64,000 nucleotides of DNA from Nostoc foliaceum FACHB-393 (GTDB taxonomy: Bacteria > Cyanobacteriota > Cyanobacteriia > Cyanobacteriales > Nostocaceae), in assembly GCF_014698505.1 (NCBI RefSeq), contig NZ_JACJTD010000012.1:62001-126000 (forward strand), given 5' to 3'. Positions 46,641-55,593 of this stretch are shown here, one piece after another. Made by a program: the position numbers and the translations under genes. The notes beneath the pieces were generated by a model. The model did no database searches. It had not been told where the DNA came from and was given only the letters and a program-made list of their open reading frames with translations. The stretch's first letter is position 1. The number at the start of each line of letters is the position of its first letter.

Positions 46641-49430
46641 TTAGCTTCTTACTGCACGCTCTCTCACCCATTGTTTTAACAGAGGAATTTCAAAATCATA
46701 TCCTCCATTGGTTTTTTGTAAAATATGATAACGCAACAAGCGGGTTAATACCTTTTCAGCAATTTCTGTAGTTATAGGTAATAAAATATCTGTTCTGGCA
46801 ACTTGTAATAGTAATTCTTGACCAATTACTATTTCTTCTGGTGTAGTTCCTGTAAATTCTGTCCAAATATTTGTAAAATAAGGTTGACCGTAAATAAATC
46901 CGTCATTAATAGAAGCTTCCAATAGTTCAGCAGTAATAAAATCAGTATGGTTCAAGTTAGCTTGATTCACCATTGATGCGCCCAATAATTGTAGGCAGTA
47001 AGGGTGACAATTGGTAAGCATTAATACTTCTTTTACAATGCCTGGAGCGTAACGTAGTGTAAAAGCTGGATCTGGATTAAGCAGTAAGTCCTCAGCTTCG
47101 TTAGGTTCAAGATAAAGCATTTCTATCGGGACAACGCTGATAAAATAGCTACTCCAATTTGGGCCTAATTCCTCTAAAGTTTGCACCCCAGAAAAGAGAA
47201 AACCGAGTTGTTCATAATGTTGAATTAAGTGGCGCAGTTCGTCAAATAAACGTAAAGTTATCTGTCCCTTTTGGATGGCTGTACCGATTTTTTCAAATTC
47301 ATCAAGATTGAGAAGGATGCGCCGTTCTCCGATTTGGGCAAGTGCTTCATCCAACCAATCTTCTAAAGTGGTATAGGGACTAGCTGGAAAATCGGTGCGT
47401 TTAGGAATGTTTGGTAATTGAACGCCTTGACTTTTGCAGTCTTTATGAATTGCACGGACTAAGCCAAAGCAAAAATCAGATTCGCTGGTGGTAATGGCGG
47501 AACTTTGCATATCCACAAATACAGGGAGGATATCACTGGGAAGCAGGCGGGGAAAGTTATACAAAAAAGAAGTTTTACCACAACGACGGGGGCCATGCAG
47601 CACAAGGGTAGGTCGGTCGCGGTCTAAAACTCGACGGACAATTTCATTGGCAAATTTCTGACGACCTTTAAACAAGTTTTTTTGCTCAAGTCGCACCGGA
47701 TTTCCATATTGGAATGGGTTGATTAGTTCGCCTTCAGAGAGTTTGCGTTGTTCATTTTGTTCCAGTTCAATAACCCTTTGCCAATGTTCTAGTACAGGTG
47801 CCCAGCGTTTGATGGCTTCGTCTTTAAGTCCCAGAGAAGATAATTGAGATTGTAATCGAACAAGCTTGTTATTGATTTTTTCCAATCCTCGTTCTCGTAG
47901 GTGTAGATTTTCATTTTCGAGTGCAGATTGAATATCTTGAATAATAGTTTGCAAACGAGGAAGAAGGATAGAAAGTTCAGATTTAACCCTTGGTAAAGGT
48001 GTTTCTGGAGTGGGGGTATCACTGTCAGAATCGAGGTGATAGAAGGGGGAAATCAGGAAGGGTAATATGGGATGGTTTGAGTTGGCAGTAAAGATTAGTT
48101 CTGGAATACTTTGAATTTGCTTGAGTTGGTCAGCGACAATTTGTGGTAAGGCATTTTGCAGGGTTATTTGAAATCCTGGTAAGGAAAAAGTTTGGGTATA
48201 TTGAAAGATTGTTAAGGCTTGTTGAGGTCTTTCACGAAATTCAGAAACAAGAAGTTGAGCATGATTAGGTAAAGGTATCCACAAGAGTTCGCTAGTGTAA
48301 GGAGGTAATTGAAAAAGTATTTTTGCTGTTTGGGGACGTAACCACCTAATTGTTGAATCTGAAAATCTGAAAAGTTTTAGTAAAGAATTAGGGGATGTAT
48401 AATAACCACCTAAAAAAATAAAGCTATAATCAGGAAATATTCTGTAATAGCTGACTAAGGTTACAGCGATCATTAATGCTGAAAGCCATCCTAAATTTAG
48501 GGCACAAAGAGCTATTAAAATCACTGTAGTGGTCATCAAAACCGTGTTATCTTTTGCTGGTGCAAGAGCGAAAGCGATTAAACTTGCAACAACCGAAAAC
48601 CAAGTAAGCGGTAAAGTAGCAACTCCCTCCACGACTCCCACCACTCCGACCGCCACGACTCCCACTACTCCGACCACCAGGACTCCCCCCACTCCGACCG
48701 CCACTGCGACCGCCACGACTTCCCCCACGACTCCTTGCACGATGACCATCATTCCGATCACCACGATGACCGCCATGACGACCGCATTATCACTATTTTT
48801 TATACTTTCGATTGCTAAAAATAGGAGAAAGCCTGTTATTCCACTTACTAACAATAGGAACAACCAGTTTTGAGTTACTAACCACGTTCCTAACATCACA
48901 TTGATTGTTCCTCCCACGACCATCACATTACGAGTAAGAGAAAGATGTTTTTTTAACAGTTGCATTAACCAAACAGTTAATGATATAGATACTCCGAAAA
49001 CTGCGAGACCTACGATTTGAGCTAAAAAAGGTAAAACTTTAATAGCTTCTATTAAGCCCTTTAACCAACTATCAGGCTGATTTAATACAACTATCAACCA
49101 CAACAAGGGGATAACCAGTCCTAAAGGTAAAAAGAAAACTCCTGTCGCATAAGCAATTAACATTACACAAGGTAACTGTAACCAATCTAATAATTGATTA
49201 TGCTCAATTAGCTTTAAAAAAAGAGGGATATTAGAAATAAATAATAGTAATAGATACTGAGTAGTAAATCGGAAGTTTCCTAAAAATAAAATATCAAAAA
49301 AATCTGTGTTTTGTCTACGTCCATTTTTCTCTTCTTGAGGCAACCATTCATTCATTCGTTGTTGAAGCCTTGAAGGACAAAACATTGCCCACCAAAATAG
49401 TTCCCAAGTTTCTCGCAAAAACAGTAACAT
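46641..49430 (-). CDS. Polytopic membrane protein with C-terminal STAND/AAA-type ATPase
   Basis: The 929-residue product starts with a membrane part of perhaps eight to ten helices (about residues 55-330), including an unusual Val/Gly-rich stretch (VVGVVGVVAVGVVGVVEGVA). A soluble middle (about 370-560) with coiled coil follows, then the linker motif NPFQYGNPV. Last is a P-loop ATPase with Walker A HGPRRCGKTSF near residue 610 and Walker B ILLNLDEFEKI near 700, followed by a winged-helix-like tail. It is the last gene of a three-gene operon with a Trypco1-like and a protease-ATPase gene. Inferred role: membrane effector or signalling hub of a conflict system. The start ATG 49430 is 37 bp after the neighbouring stop. 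Confidence 0.9.
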   Translation of the reverse strand: MLLFLRETWELFWWAMFCPSRLQQRMNEWLPQEEKNGRRQNTDFFDILFLGNFRFTTQYLLLLFISNIPLFLKLIEHNQLLDWLQLPCVMLIAYATGVFFLPLGLVIPLLWLIVVLNQPDSWLKGLIEAIKVLPFLAQIVGLAVFGVSISLTVWLMQLLKKHLSLTRNVMVVGGTINVMLGTWLVTQNWLFLLLVSGITGFLLFLAIESIKNSDNAVVMAVIVVIGMMVIVQGVVGEVVAVAVAVGVGGVLVVGVVGVVAVGVVGVVEGVATLPLTWFSVVASLIAFALAPAKDNTVLMTTTVILIALCALNLGWLSALMIAVTLVSYYRIFPDYSFIFLGGYYTSPNSLLKLFRFSDSTIRWLRPQTAKILFQLPPYTSELLWIPLPNHAQLLVSEFRERPQQALTIFQYTQTFSLPGFQITLQNALPQIVADQLKQIQSIPELIFTANSNHPILPFLISPFYHLDSDSDTPTPETPLPRVKSELSILLPRLQTIIQDIQSALENENLHLRERGLEKINNKLVRLQSQLSSLGLKDEAIKRWAPVLEHWQRVIELEQNEQRKLSEGELINPFQYGNPVRLEQKNLFKGRQKFANEIVRRVLDRDRPTLVLHGPRRCGKTSFLYNFPRLLPSDILPVFVDMQSSAITTSESDFCFGLVRAIHKDCKSQGVQLPNIPKRTDFPASPYTTLEDWLDEALAQIGERRILLNLDEFEKIGTAIQKGQITLRLFDELRHLIQHYEQLGFLFSGVQTLEELGPNWSSYFISVVPIEMLYLEPNEAEDLLLNPDPAFTLRYAPGIVKEVLMLTNCHPYCLQLLGASMVNQANLNHTDFITAELLEASINDGFIYGQPYFTNIWTEFTGTTPEEIVIGQELLLQVARTDILLPITTEIAEKVLTRLLRYHILQKTNGGYDFEIPLLKQWVRERAVRS

Positions 49431-49467
49431 TTTTTATATTTAATGTTTGAATCTTTGGCTTATTGCT

Positions 49468-51051
49468 TTATCTTTGACCTTTCACAAACTCTGCAAAAAC
49501 ACTGCTAAATAAACCCCCATTCTTCCGTAATAACCCATGACGCTGAAGCCTATCTACAATTCCCAGATCGGGAATAGGTAAATTACTCTCTCCTAACTCA
49601 TAACGCAATGCTAAACGTTCACCTTTGGTTAAATCTTTCCAAAGTTCTTCAAAACGAGGCTTTGCTTGAAAATTAAACTCATTTTTAGCTATTTCTTGAT
49701 TCCTATTTTGCCACAACATCGCCCCCGCCATCTGCACATAATAGGGCAACCCTCCTGCTAACTCATCCACCCATTGTAATACCGCAGAATTAGGCAGAAA
49801 TTCTTTCTGTCCTTTCTGGATGATGCTTTGCCAAGCTTGCTTTTCTAATGCCCCTAAAATAGTCGTACTGAAAATATTGGCAAAGGGAGAACCCAGACTC
49901 AAAGTTTCGTAAACTTCATTAAGAGGGCGTTTACTGGCAATTACCATTGTTAATAAACCCGCAGAAGCCTTAGAACGCCAATCTTCTCCCCAATCCTGAA
50001 ACAATTCCAATCTATCTTTTTTACTAGCAATGGCTTCAAACTCATCCAATAAAATAATTAAACGATACCCTTCATCTACTAACACCTGTAAGCCATCTTC
50101 TACTGCAAAGCCATCTTCATTATCTTTCTTTGACCAAGGAAAATTCCCTGTTAGTTTGTGAATCCCTCGCCTTAAGCCTTCAATAATCCCCTCTGGAGTA
50201 TGAAAATTCCCATTTGTTAAATCTAAGAAAACAACTAAAGGCTTTTGTTCTGGCGAACAAAATTCGCTGGTTCTTTCTCTGATATATCGCAATACAGAAG
50301 TTTTTCCATTGCGCCGCAAGCCTACTAAATTGACACATTGAGGACTAATCGCGCCAATGCGGTTTTTAATCTCTAAAATCTCTTTTCTCCGCCCGTAAAA
50401 ACGTTGTGGAGGAACAGGAAGTCCATATTCAAATGGATTATCACCTTTGGGCTTGGGCTGATGAAATTGTTTATTAAGTAAGGCAATTTTGGGAAACTGT
50501 TGCACAATAACTTGAGCTGAAACTGCCCGCCCACCTAAATCGTTACCCTCATCACGGGAAAGATGCACTATTCCACAAACTTTACCTGTTAGTAAATTTA
50601 ACAAAGGCGAGCCACTAAAGCCTGAGATAACTTGCCCTTGCTTTAACTTATAGAGAATAATATCCTGCTTAAAACTTATTCCTTCATATTTAAAGCTTGC
50701 TGAATCTCCCTGTGAATAATCAACTTCGCTATTCTTGGGATAACCAAAAATATATAAGTCATCGTTGGTCTTGGGTTCTGTGTCATCCAATTCAACACAG
50801 GGATGATCCAAACAATCTTTGTCCAGTTGTAAAAGGGCTAAATCAAGGGGATATTTGCATAATTGTGTAACTTTAGCTGTGTAATTCTGGTTTCCCGCTT
50901 TCCAGAATACTTCCACAGGGTTATCTTTCGCAGATTCGACTACATGGGCGCAGGTGAGAATCCAATTCGGTGCAACAAAAAAACCAGTTCCTTGACTACT
51001 GGCAACATTTAAACGCACTGTACAGCGTTGTAAATAGTCTTCGTTACCCAT
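49468..51051 (-). CDS. Trypsin-like serine protease fused to a STAND-type ATPase
   Basis: The 527-residue protein has an N-terminal S1-like protease with catalytic His36 (LTCAHVV), Asp70 (YPLDLALL) and Ser146 (ISGFSGSPLL), and no signal peptide, so it is cytosolic. The C-terminal STAND/AAA module begins after NPFEYGLPV, has FYGRRKEI, Walker A VGLRRNGKTSV near residue 247 and Walker B LIILLDEFEAI near 345, and ends in a winged-helix-like tail. Known: such protease-STAND fusions were described as part of NTP-dependent conflict systems. It sits in the middle of the operon: 60 bp after the Trypco1-like gene and 37 bp before the membrane ATPase gene. Confidence 0.93.
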   Translation of the reverse strand: MGNEDYLQRCTVRLNVASSQGTGFFVAPNWILTCAHVVESAKDNPVEVFWKAGNQNYTAKVTQLCKYPLDLALLQLDKDCLDHPCVELDDTEPKTNDDLYIFGYPKNSEVDYSQGDSASFKYEGISFKQDIILYKLKQGQVISGFSGSPLLNLLTGKVCGIVHLSRDEGNDLGGRAVSAQVIVQQFPKIALLNKQFHQPKPKGDNPFEYGLPVPPQRFYGRRKEILEIKNRIGAISPQCVNLVGLRRNGKTSVLRYIRERTSEFCSPEQKPLVVFLDLTNGNFHTPEGIIEGLRRGIHKLTGNFPWSKKDNEDGFAVEDGLQVLVDEGYRLIILLDEFEAIASKKDRLELFQDWGEDWRSKASAGLLTMVIASKRPLNEVYETLSLGSPFANIFSTTILGALEKQAWQSIIQKGQKEFLPNSAVLQWVDELAGGLPYYVQMAGAMLWQNRNQEIAKNEFNFQAKPRFEELWKDLTKGERLALRYELGESNLPIPDLGIVDRLQRHGLLRKNGGLFSSVFAEFVKGQR

Positions 51052-51111
51052 TAATTGCTCTCACCTAACATCTTTGTAAAAAGATTACCACAACTCTAAG
51101 ATAATCAACTT

Positions 51112-51423
51112 TTATTTACCCCATTCCATCGTAATTTCCAAGTTAGCTGTGCCTGTTCCTTTCACAATTAAAGCGGTTAGTTGTCCTGACTCAACTCCAA
51201 TTTGTAAACCTAGTTTGACACTAAATTTATCTGGTTTGACTGTCTCGCTAATATCTTTTAATGTACCTGCGACATCTTCAGCAATGGATTTAATAATTTC
51301 TGTCGCTTGTTTAAAGACTCTGGTTTCAGCAGAAACAGGTTGTTCTCCTATAGGCGTAACCTCTACTTTAATTATTTTGCCGTCAGAAAGTTCAAAAGAA
51401 ATAATTTTGGTTTTATCTACCAT
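51112..51423 (-). CDS. Trypco1-like (trypsin-co-occurring domain 1) protein
   Basis: This 103-residue protein matches the pattern I recall for Trypco1/CU044_2847 family proteins: IISFELSDGKIIKVEV at the start, a helical middle FKQATEIIKSIAEDVAGTL, then VKPDKFSVKLGLQIGVESGQ and the final strand ANLEITMEWG. These small proteins occur with trypsin-like proteases and STAND ATPases and may be inhibitors or sensing partners. It is the first gene of the operon here. The family call rests on pattern memory, strengthened by context. Confidence 0.8.
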   Translation of the reverse strand: MVDKTKIISFELSDGKIIKVEVTPIGEQPVSAETRVFKQATEIIKSIAEDVAGTLKDISETVKPDKFSVKLGLQIGVESGQLTALIVKGTGTANLEITMEWGK

Positions 51424-52142
51424 ACTTTATTTTTTATGTTAGTTTTTCGTGCAAGAATATTCCTAAATAATGGAAAGAAAATATATGGTATTGTTACATT
51501 TTTCGGACGCAATTAATTTGAGTATAGTAATGATTATTAATATACTACACGTTACTTTGAACGTTTCATTTTTTGAAAGGTTTCAGAACTTTATAAGCAG
51601 TAATTACAGCCTAAATATTTTATATAGCGGTTCTCGGTTGAGTTAGGTACAAGAACCCCACCCCCAACCCCTCTCGAAAAGCAAAGCTGTTTCATTCACT
51701 CAAAAACTCCAAAAATACTTGTGTTCTGGACGAAAGGACTTGTGTTCTGGACGAAAAGGCTCGTGTTCTGAACGAAAGGACTTGTGTTCTGGATGAAAGG
51801 ACTTGTGTTCTGGACGAAAAGGCTCGTGTTCTGAACGAAAGGACTTGTGTTCTGGACGAAAAGGCTGGTGTTCTGAACGAAAGGACTTGTGTTCTGAACG
51901 AAAGGACTTGTGTTCTGAATGAAAGGACTTGTGTTCTGAACAAAAGGACTTGTGTGTACACCGTAGGTTCTTTGAGAGGGGACTATGATGTACCTTATGT
52001 GATTAGGAAAGGCTACATAACTTAAGGATTGAGAAAAATTGGTATTGCACGCAGAGGCGCAAAGAACGTAGAAGAATAAGAGACTCGTTACGCAAAATAC
52101 TATGCTTGCGTTAAAATCCGTAAGTCCTGCATAGCTGACTAG
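51424..52142. other. Upstream region of the Trypco1 operon with a minisatellite
   Basis: It holds the probable operon promoter (51424-51620), the end of a dispersed element (51622-51650, beginning TATAGCGGTTCTC) and the 21-bp tandem array (51721-51960). The overlapping minus-strand frames through the array are low-complexity shadows of the repeat. Confidence 0.65.
51721..51960. repeat. 21-bp minisatellite, 11 full units
   Basis: The motif GTGTTCTG recurs at 51721, 51742, 51763, 51784, 51805, 51826, 51847, 51868, 51889, 51910 and 51931, always exactly 21 bp apart, with a truncated twelfth unit at 51952. Units differ by substitutions only (for example GGACGAAAGG, GAACGAAAGG, GGACGAAAAG), never by indels. 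Confidence 0.95.
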
Positions 52143-52850
52143 ATGAGACCCTATCATCAAATTCCGATTTTTGAGTGTGGTGAACCACTAACGGAGATTC
52201 CTTTAGAATTATTTGCCGTGGAATCTCCCCATCCTTATGAAAAATTGGGTGCGCCCTATGGCGATCGCTCCCCTTATTATCTCCGTCAAAGCATTATTGA
52301 AAATTTGATCCAAGCGCAAAATTATCTTCAACTGTTGCATCCCAACTGGCGTATTCAAATTTTTGATGCTTATCGTCCAGTAGCAGTCCAGCAGTTTATG
52401 GTAGATTACAGCTTCGCCCAAGCAGTGCAGGATAGAGGACTGACTGAAGTGGAGTTATCACCAAACCAACGCCAAGAGGTTTGGGAAGCGGTTTATACAA
52501 TTTGGGCTGTGCCAAGTTTAGATGAAAAAACTCCGCCTCCTCATAGTACAGGTGCGGCGGTAGATGTAACGCTAGTAGATGATGCAGGGAAAATAGTGAA
52601 TATGGGTTCGCCGATTGATGAAATGTCAGAGCGATCGCATCCCGATTATTATGCCAATAGCGATCGCCCAGAAGCCCAAAATTATCATGCCCACCGTCAG
52701 CTATTGCAAGATGTAATGTTAAAAGTCGGCTTTCAACGCAATCCTAGAGAATGGTGGCATTTTTCTATTGGCGATCAAATGTGGGCTTGGCTGAATAATC
52801 AATCCAATCCAGCCAATCCTGCCACAGCACGTTATGGCCGTCTTGCATAG
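52143..52850 (+). CDS. VanX/DdpX-type D-alanyl-D-alanine dipeptidase
   Basis: This 235-residue zinc dipeptidase has the metal-binding motif HSTGAAVDVTLVD (His and Asp of SxHxxGxAxD) and EWWHFS with the Glu base and second His. FDAYRPV is the VanX substrate-site region. It should cleave D-Ala-D-Ala or related peptides in cell-wall recycling; no vancomycin operon is present. No signal peptide is seen, so it is probably cytosolic. ATG 52143 is the natural start. Confidence 0.93.
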   Translation: MRPYHQIPIFECGEPLTEIPLELFAVESPHPYEKLGAPYGDRSPYYLRQSIIENLIQAQNYLQLLHPNWRIQIFDAYRPVAVQQFMVDYSFAQAVQDRGLTEVELSPNQRQEVWEAVYTIWAVPSLDEKTPPPHSTGAAVDVTLVDDAGKIVNMGSPIDEMSERSHPDYYANSDRPEAQNYHAHRQLLQDVMLKVGFQRNPREWWHFSIGDQMWAWLNNQSNPANPATARYGRLA

Positions 52851-52855
52851 ATGCG

Positions 52856-53329
52856 TTATGCATCTTGAGGATTTAACTCTTTTAACTCGTCGGTAGTGTA
52901 AGTACCAATAGGAGTCCAAATTAGATAAGGAAGGAGTAACAGCGCCGCCATTAGAGAAATCGGCAAAACGCAGATTGCCAGGACAACACCTGAAATCAAA
53001 CCGATTAGCCCAAGAACTTCCCCAGCTTTGAGACTGCGAAACCTCAACATTATAGGTATGTAGGCGACGGTGATAATTTCCACTAAGAGGTACAAAGCCA
53101 TTAGTAGCCAAGTAACTAGGCTTCCGGGATTTTTTTCCCAGACAATATAGGCTGAAGCTGCACCGCAAATAAAAATCACAGTCCAGATGAGGGGAATTAA
53201 CGGCTCAAAAACTAGCCAGCGAGGGCGACTTAACTTTGCAAACCATTTAACATCACGCGGCGTGATCAAGAAACTACCAAGGGCGATGAAGAAAGTTACA
53301 GCCCCAATTATTATCCAAGATGGAATCAT
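52856..53329 (-). CDS. TspO/MBR-like membrane protein, copy 1
   Basis: From ATG 53329 (MIPSWIIIGAVTFF) the protein has 157 residues and five hydrophobic helices, as in the TspO fold. The motif SRPRWLVFEPLIPLIWTVIF matches the conserved Pro/Trp region of the tryptophan-rich sensory family, although fewer tryptophans are kept than in typical TspO. It is a tandem paralog of the next gene. Known: TspO binds tetrapyrroles and acts in stress regulation. ATG 53368 upstream is rejected because it adds 13 unlikely residues. Confidence 0.85.
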   Translation of the reverse strand: MIPSWIIIGAVTFFIALGSFLITPRDVKWFAKLSRPRWLVFEPLIPLIWTVIFICGAASAYIVWEKNPGSLVTWLLMALYLLVEIITVAYIPIMLRFRSLKAGEVLGLIGLISGVVLAICVLPISLMAALLLLPYLIWTPIGTYTTDELKELNPQDA

Positions 53330-53419
53330 AATGCACTCAAGTTTTGTGTATTTTGTCAAGTCATACACTGCAAGTTTGACAAGTTAGGGCATAGGTTGAA
53401 TCATTCGCTGGTGCGAATC

Positions 53420-53893
53420 TTAGGCATCTTGAGGATTGAGACTAATCATCTGCCAAGTGGTATAAGTACCAATGGGACTCCACAGGAAATAAGGAACTAG
53501 TAGCAATGCTGCCCAACCAGAAATGCTTAAGACTGCAAGTATTAAGAAAGCACAAATGATAAAACCTGTGCCACCAAGAATTGTTCCCACTTTCAGACTG
53601 CGAAGCCTAAACATTACAGGCGTATAGGCAATGGTAATAATTTCTAACAGCAGATATAAACCCATGATTAACCAGGTTGAGGTGCTTCCTGGATCTTTTT
53701 CCCAGATAATATAAGCCGACCAAGCACCGCAAATAAATATTACAGTCCAGATAATTGGAATCGCACCCTCAAAAGTTAGCCATCTCGGTCGTTGTAAGCG
53801 CTTGAACCATTGGCGATCGCTAGGCGTAATCACGTTAGCTGCTAAAGCAACTAAGAAAGCCACACCCCCAATCACCATCCAAGATTTAATCAT
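53420..53893 (-). CDS. TspO/MBR-like membrane protein, copy 2
   Basis: The 157-residue protein, equal in length to copy 1, has about five helices and the matching motif LQRPRWLTFEGAIPIIWTVIF, followed by AYIIWEKDPGS. Both proteins share the C-terminus NPQDA and the GTYTT element, so they arose by tandem duplication. They are separated by 90 bp on the same strand and are probably cotranscribed. Confidence 0.85.
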   Translation of the reverse strand: MIKSWMVIGGVAFLVALAANVITPSDRQWFKRLQRPRWLTFEGAIPIIWTVIFICGAWSAYIIWEKDPGSTSTWLIMGLYLLLEIITIAYTPVMFRLRSLKVGTILGGTGFIICAFLILAVLSISGWAALLLVPYFLWSPIGTYTTWQMISLNPQDA

Positions 53894-54210
53894 GCCCGTT
53901 AGTCCTTTACAAGCGCTATCTCTCGCTTAATATCACTCTTTATAGTGTGATTTTGTCAATTTAGTTGCTAATTCCTCATCGTCCCTGAGTTTGAAAACTT
54001 TTCATCGTTTGGCAGGATTTTAAATTATGGGCATTGGGGACTAGGAACTGGGGACTGGAAAACAACTCTTATCCTAATCCCCAATGCCCATTAAGATTTT
54101 ATTCCCCAACATTTTGAAGTGATTATGTCTAGGGGTGGGGGTATGAGGCGAACTGAGGAAATATTCTTGGCAATAGGGGCATAAGGCAATTAAATTTAAT
54201 GGTAATTTAT
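53894..54210. other. Divergent intergenic region, no gene recognised
   Basis: It lies between the TspO-like pair and the DUF3611 gene, includes a GGGCATTGGGG-type repeated stretch near 54020-54090, and presumably carries both promoters. Confidence 0.5.
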
Positions 54211-54780
54211 ATGCAAACTGAATCAGAAGCGCGATCGCTAGCACCAGAAACACGAGGAATTGGTAATACTATTCGCCTTACAGGCTGGATTACTTTCTGG
54301 ATACAATTGGCAATTGGAGTGGTTTCTGTTTTAGCTTTGTTATTTGCCTTGACTGGTCGTGGATTTGTTCAGCAACAGAATGCTGGTCTTGGGATTGGCA
54401 TATTTTGGGCTGTATGCGGAATTGTACTATTGTTATTCAGTCTCTATTGGGATTTTCGTTACACTCGCATAGGCAAAGCTTTAGAAAATTCCAATCCAGC
54501 TTTGCATCCTAGTAAGCCAGATACAACTAGAATCCTCCGTCTGGGGATAGTTGTGGGTTTAGTGGGTATATTATTAACTCTCTTAGGTGCTAGTTCAACC
54601 GTATTAGTGCTAGTGGCAAAATCTATATCCCAACCTCCAGGAGTGGCAATCACCAACCCCTATAACATTATTCGAGCGATGGATGTTTTTGTGGCGGTGG
54701 CAGACATCACTGGGATTGCTGCTCACTTTGTGGGTACTGTTGCTTCGTTATGGTTACTGGAGCGAGTGCATCAACACTAG
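54211..54780 (+). CDS. DUF3611 family membrane protein
   Basis: From ATG 54211 (MQTESEARSLAPETRG) the protein has 189 residues and four hydrophobic segments (about 27-49, 59-82, 110-135, 160-182). The motif YWDFRYTRIGKAL, with DTTRILRLGIVVGLVG and ANPYNIIRAMDVFVA-like NPYNIIRAMDVFVAVAD, fits the DUF3611 family found in cyanobacteria and chloroplasts, whose function is unknown. ATG 54199 would add four residues. Confidence 0.88.
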   Translation: MQTESEARSLAPETRGIGNTIRLTGWITFWIQLAIGVVSVLALLFALTGRGFVQQQNAGLGIGIFWAVCGIVLLLFSLYWDFRYTRIGKALENSNPALHPSKPDTTRILRLGIVVGLVGILLTLLGASSTVLVLVAKSISQPPGVAITNPYNIIRAMDVFVAVADITGIAAHFVGTVASLWLLERVHQH

Positions 54781-55160
54781 TGCAAGAAGGGAAGAAAGCT
54801 AAGGGACTTCCAACTAAAAAAATATCCCATCGCTTTCTTGGCTGGGGAGCAGGGAGCAGGGGGGAGCAACAGTCGTGTTGAGTCCAGAATTTTTGGAGTT
54901 CCCTAATCTCAGTAACGACTATGGTAATGGGCTATGCGTGGGTATAATCTAAGCTGCTGACACGCAAGAAATAGCGATCGCATTTAGCACTAAGGTCGCT
55001 AAACAGTTGTTTTTCTGCCGCCATTAGGTCAGTTTTAAGTATTCTAACTTTTACCTAAAGATTCAGTTTCAAGGTAGATTCTTATTACTTATGACAGTTT
55101 CTTTGAATCATCCTGGTGAGTGAAAGTATATATACTTACATAATAATTGAGGTTCAAAGC
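54781..55160. other. Intergenic region without recognised features
   Basis: It contains a GGGAGCAGGG-like repeated motif near 54845 and a HIP1-related site. I see nothing coding until a short frame near 55116. Confidence 0.5.
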
Positions 55161-55400
55161 ATGGACTCAACAGGTAAGGTTCAAACTGTGGACTCGTCCT
55201 GGTCTCTTCCACTGCCGTTGAAAGAGTATGCAATGAGCCGAGTAACTGTCTACTTTTATAGCGACAGATGGGTTCCAATTAAATATTGTTATTTGGAAAA
55301 GGCAATTTTGCTTTACCAAAAGGCAAACTTAGAAGGTAAGGAAATTTTATTATTTCCTGATAATCTAGACCCGAATCAATTCACAAACTCTTTTAACTAA
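55161..55400 (+). CDS. Small hypothetical protein
   Basis: From ATG 55161 (MDSTGKVQTVDSSW) the product has 79 residues; GTG 55116 would add 15. The protein-like part (VTVYFYSDRWVPIKYCYLEKAILLYQ) contains aromatic strands and a helix. I do not recognise the family, and it has no operon partner. Confidence rests on composition only. Confidence 0.5.
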   Translation: MDSTGKVQTVDSSWSLPLPLKEYAMSRVTVYFYSDRWVPIKYCYLEKAILLYQKANLEGKEILLFPDNLDPNQFTNSFN

Positions 55401-55593
55401 AATGCATTGAGGTAGACTATTTTTCAAAATTCTTGGCAACAAATGAATCGGCTAGAAAGGCGTACATAAGTACGCCTTTACTTGTAAATGGGATTGAAAT
55501 ATTCACTCATAAATCCTACACTTTCTAAGTTTGGATACAGCAGTAATCTGACTTTTGCTGAGGTTTGTCTCTGTATTTTGCTGCATTTGTTTG

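Noticed and set aside
51692-52160. Two long minus-strand open frames with repeated 7-residue units
   Set aside because: They are mostly the translation of the 21-bp minisatellite in two frames. No ribosome-binding site or protein-like domain is seen, so I list the array and not a gene.
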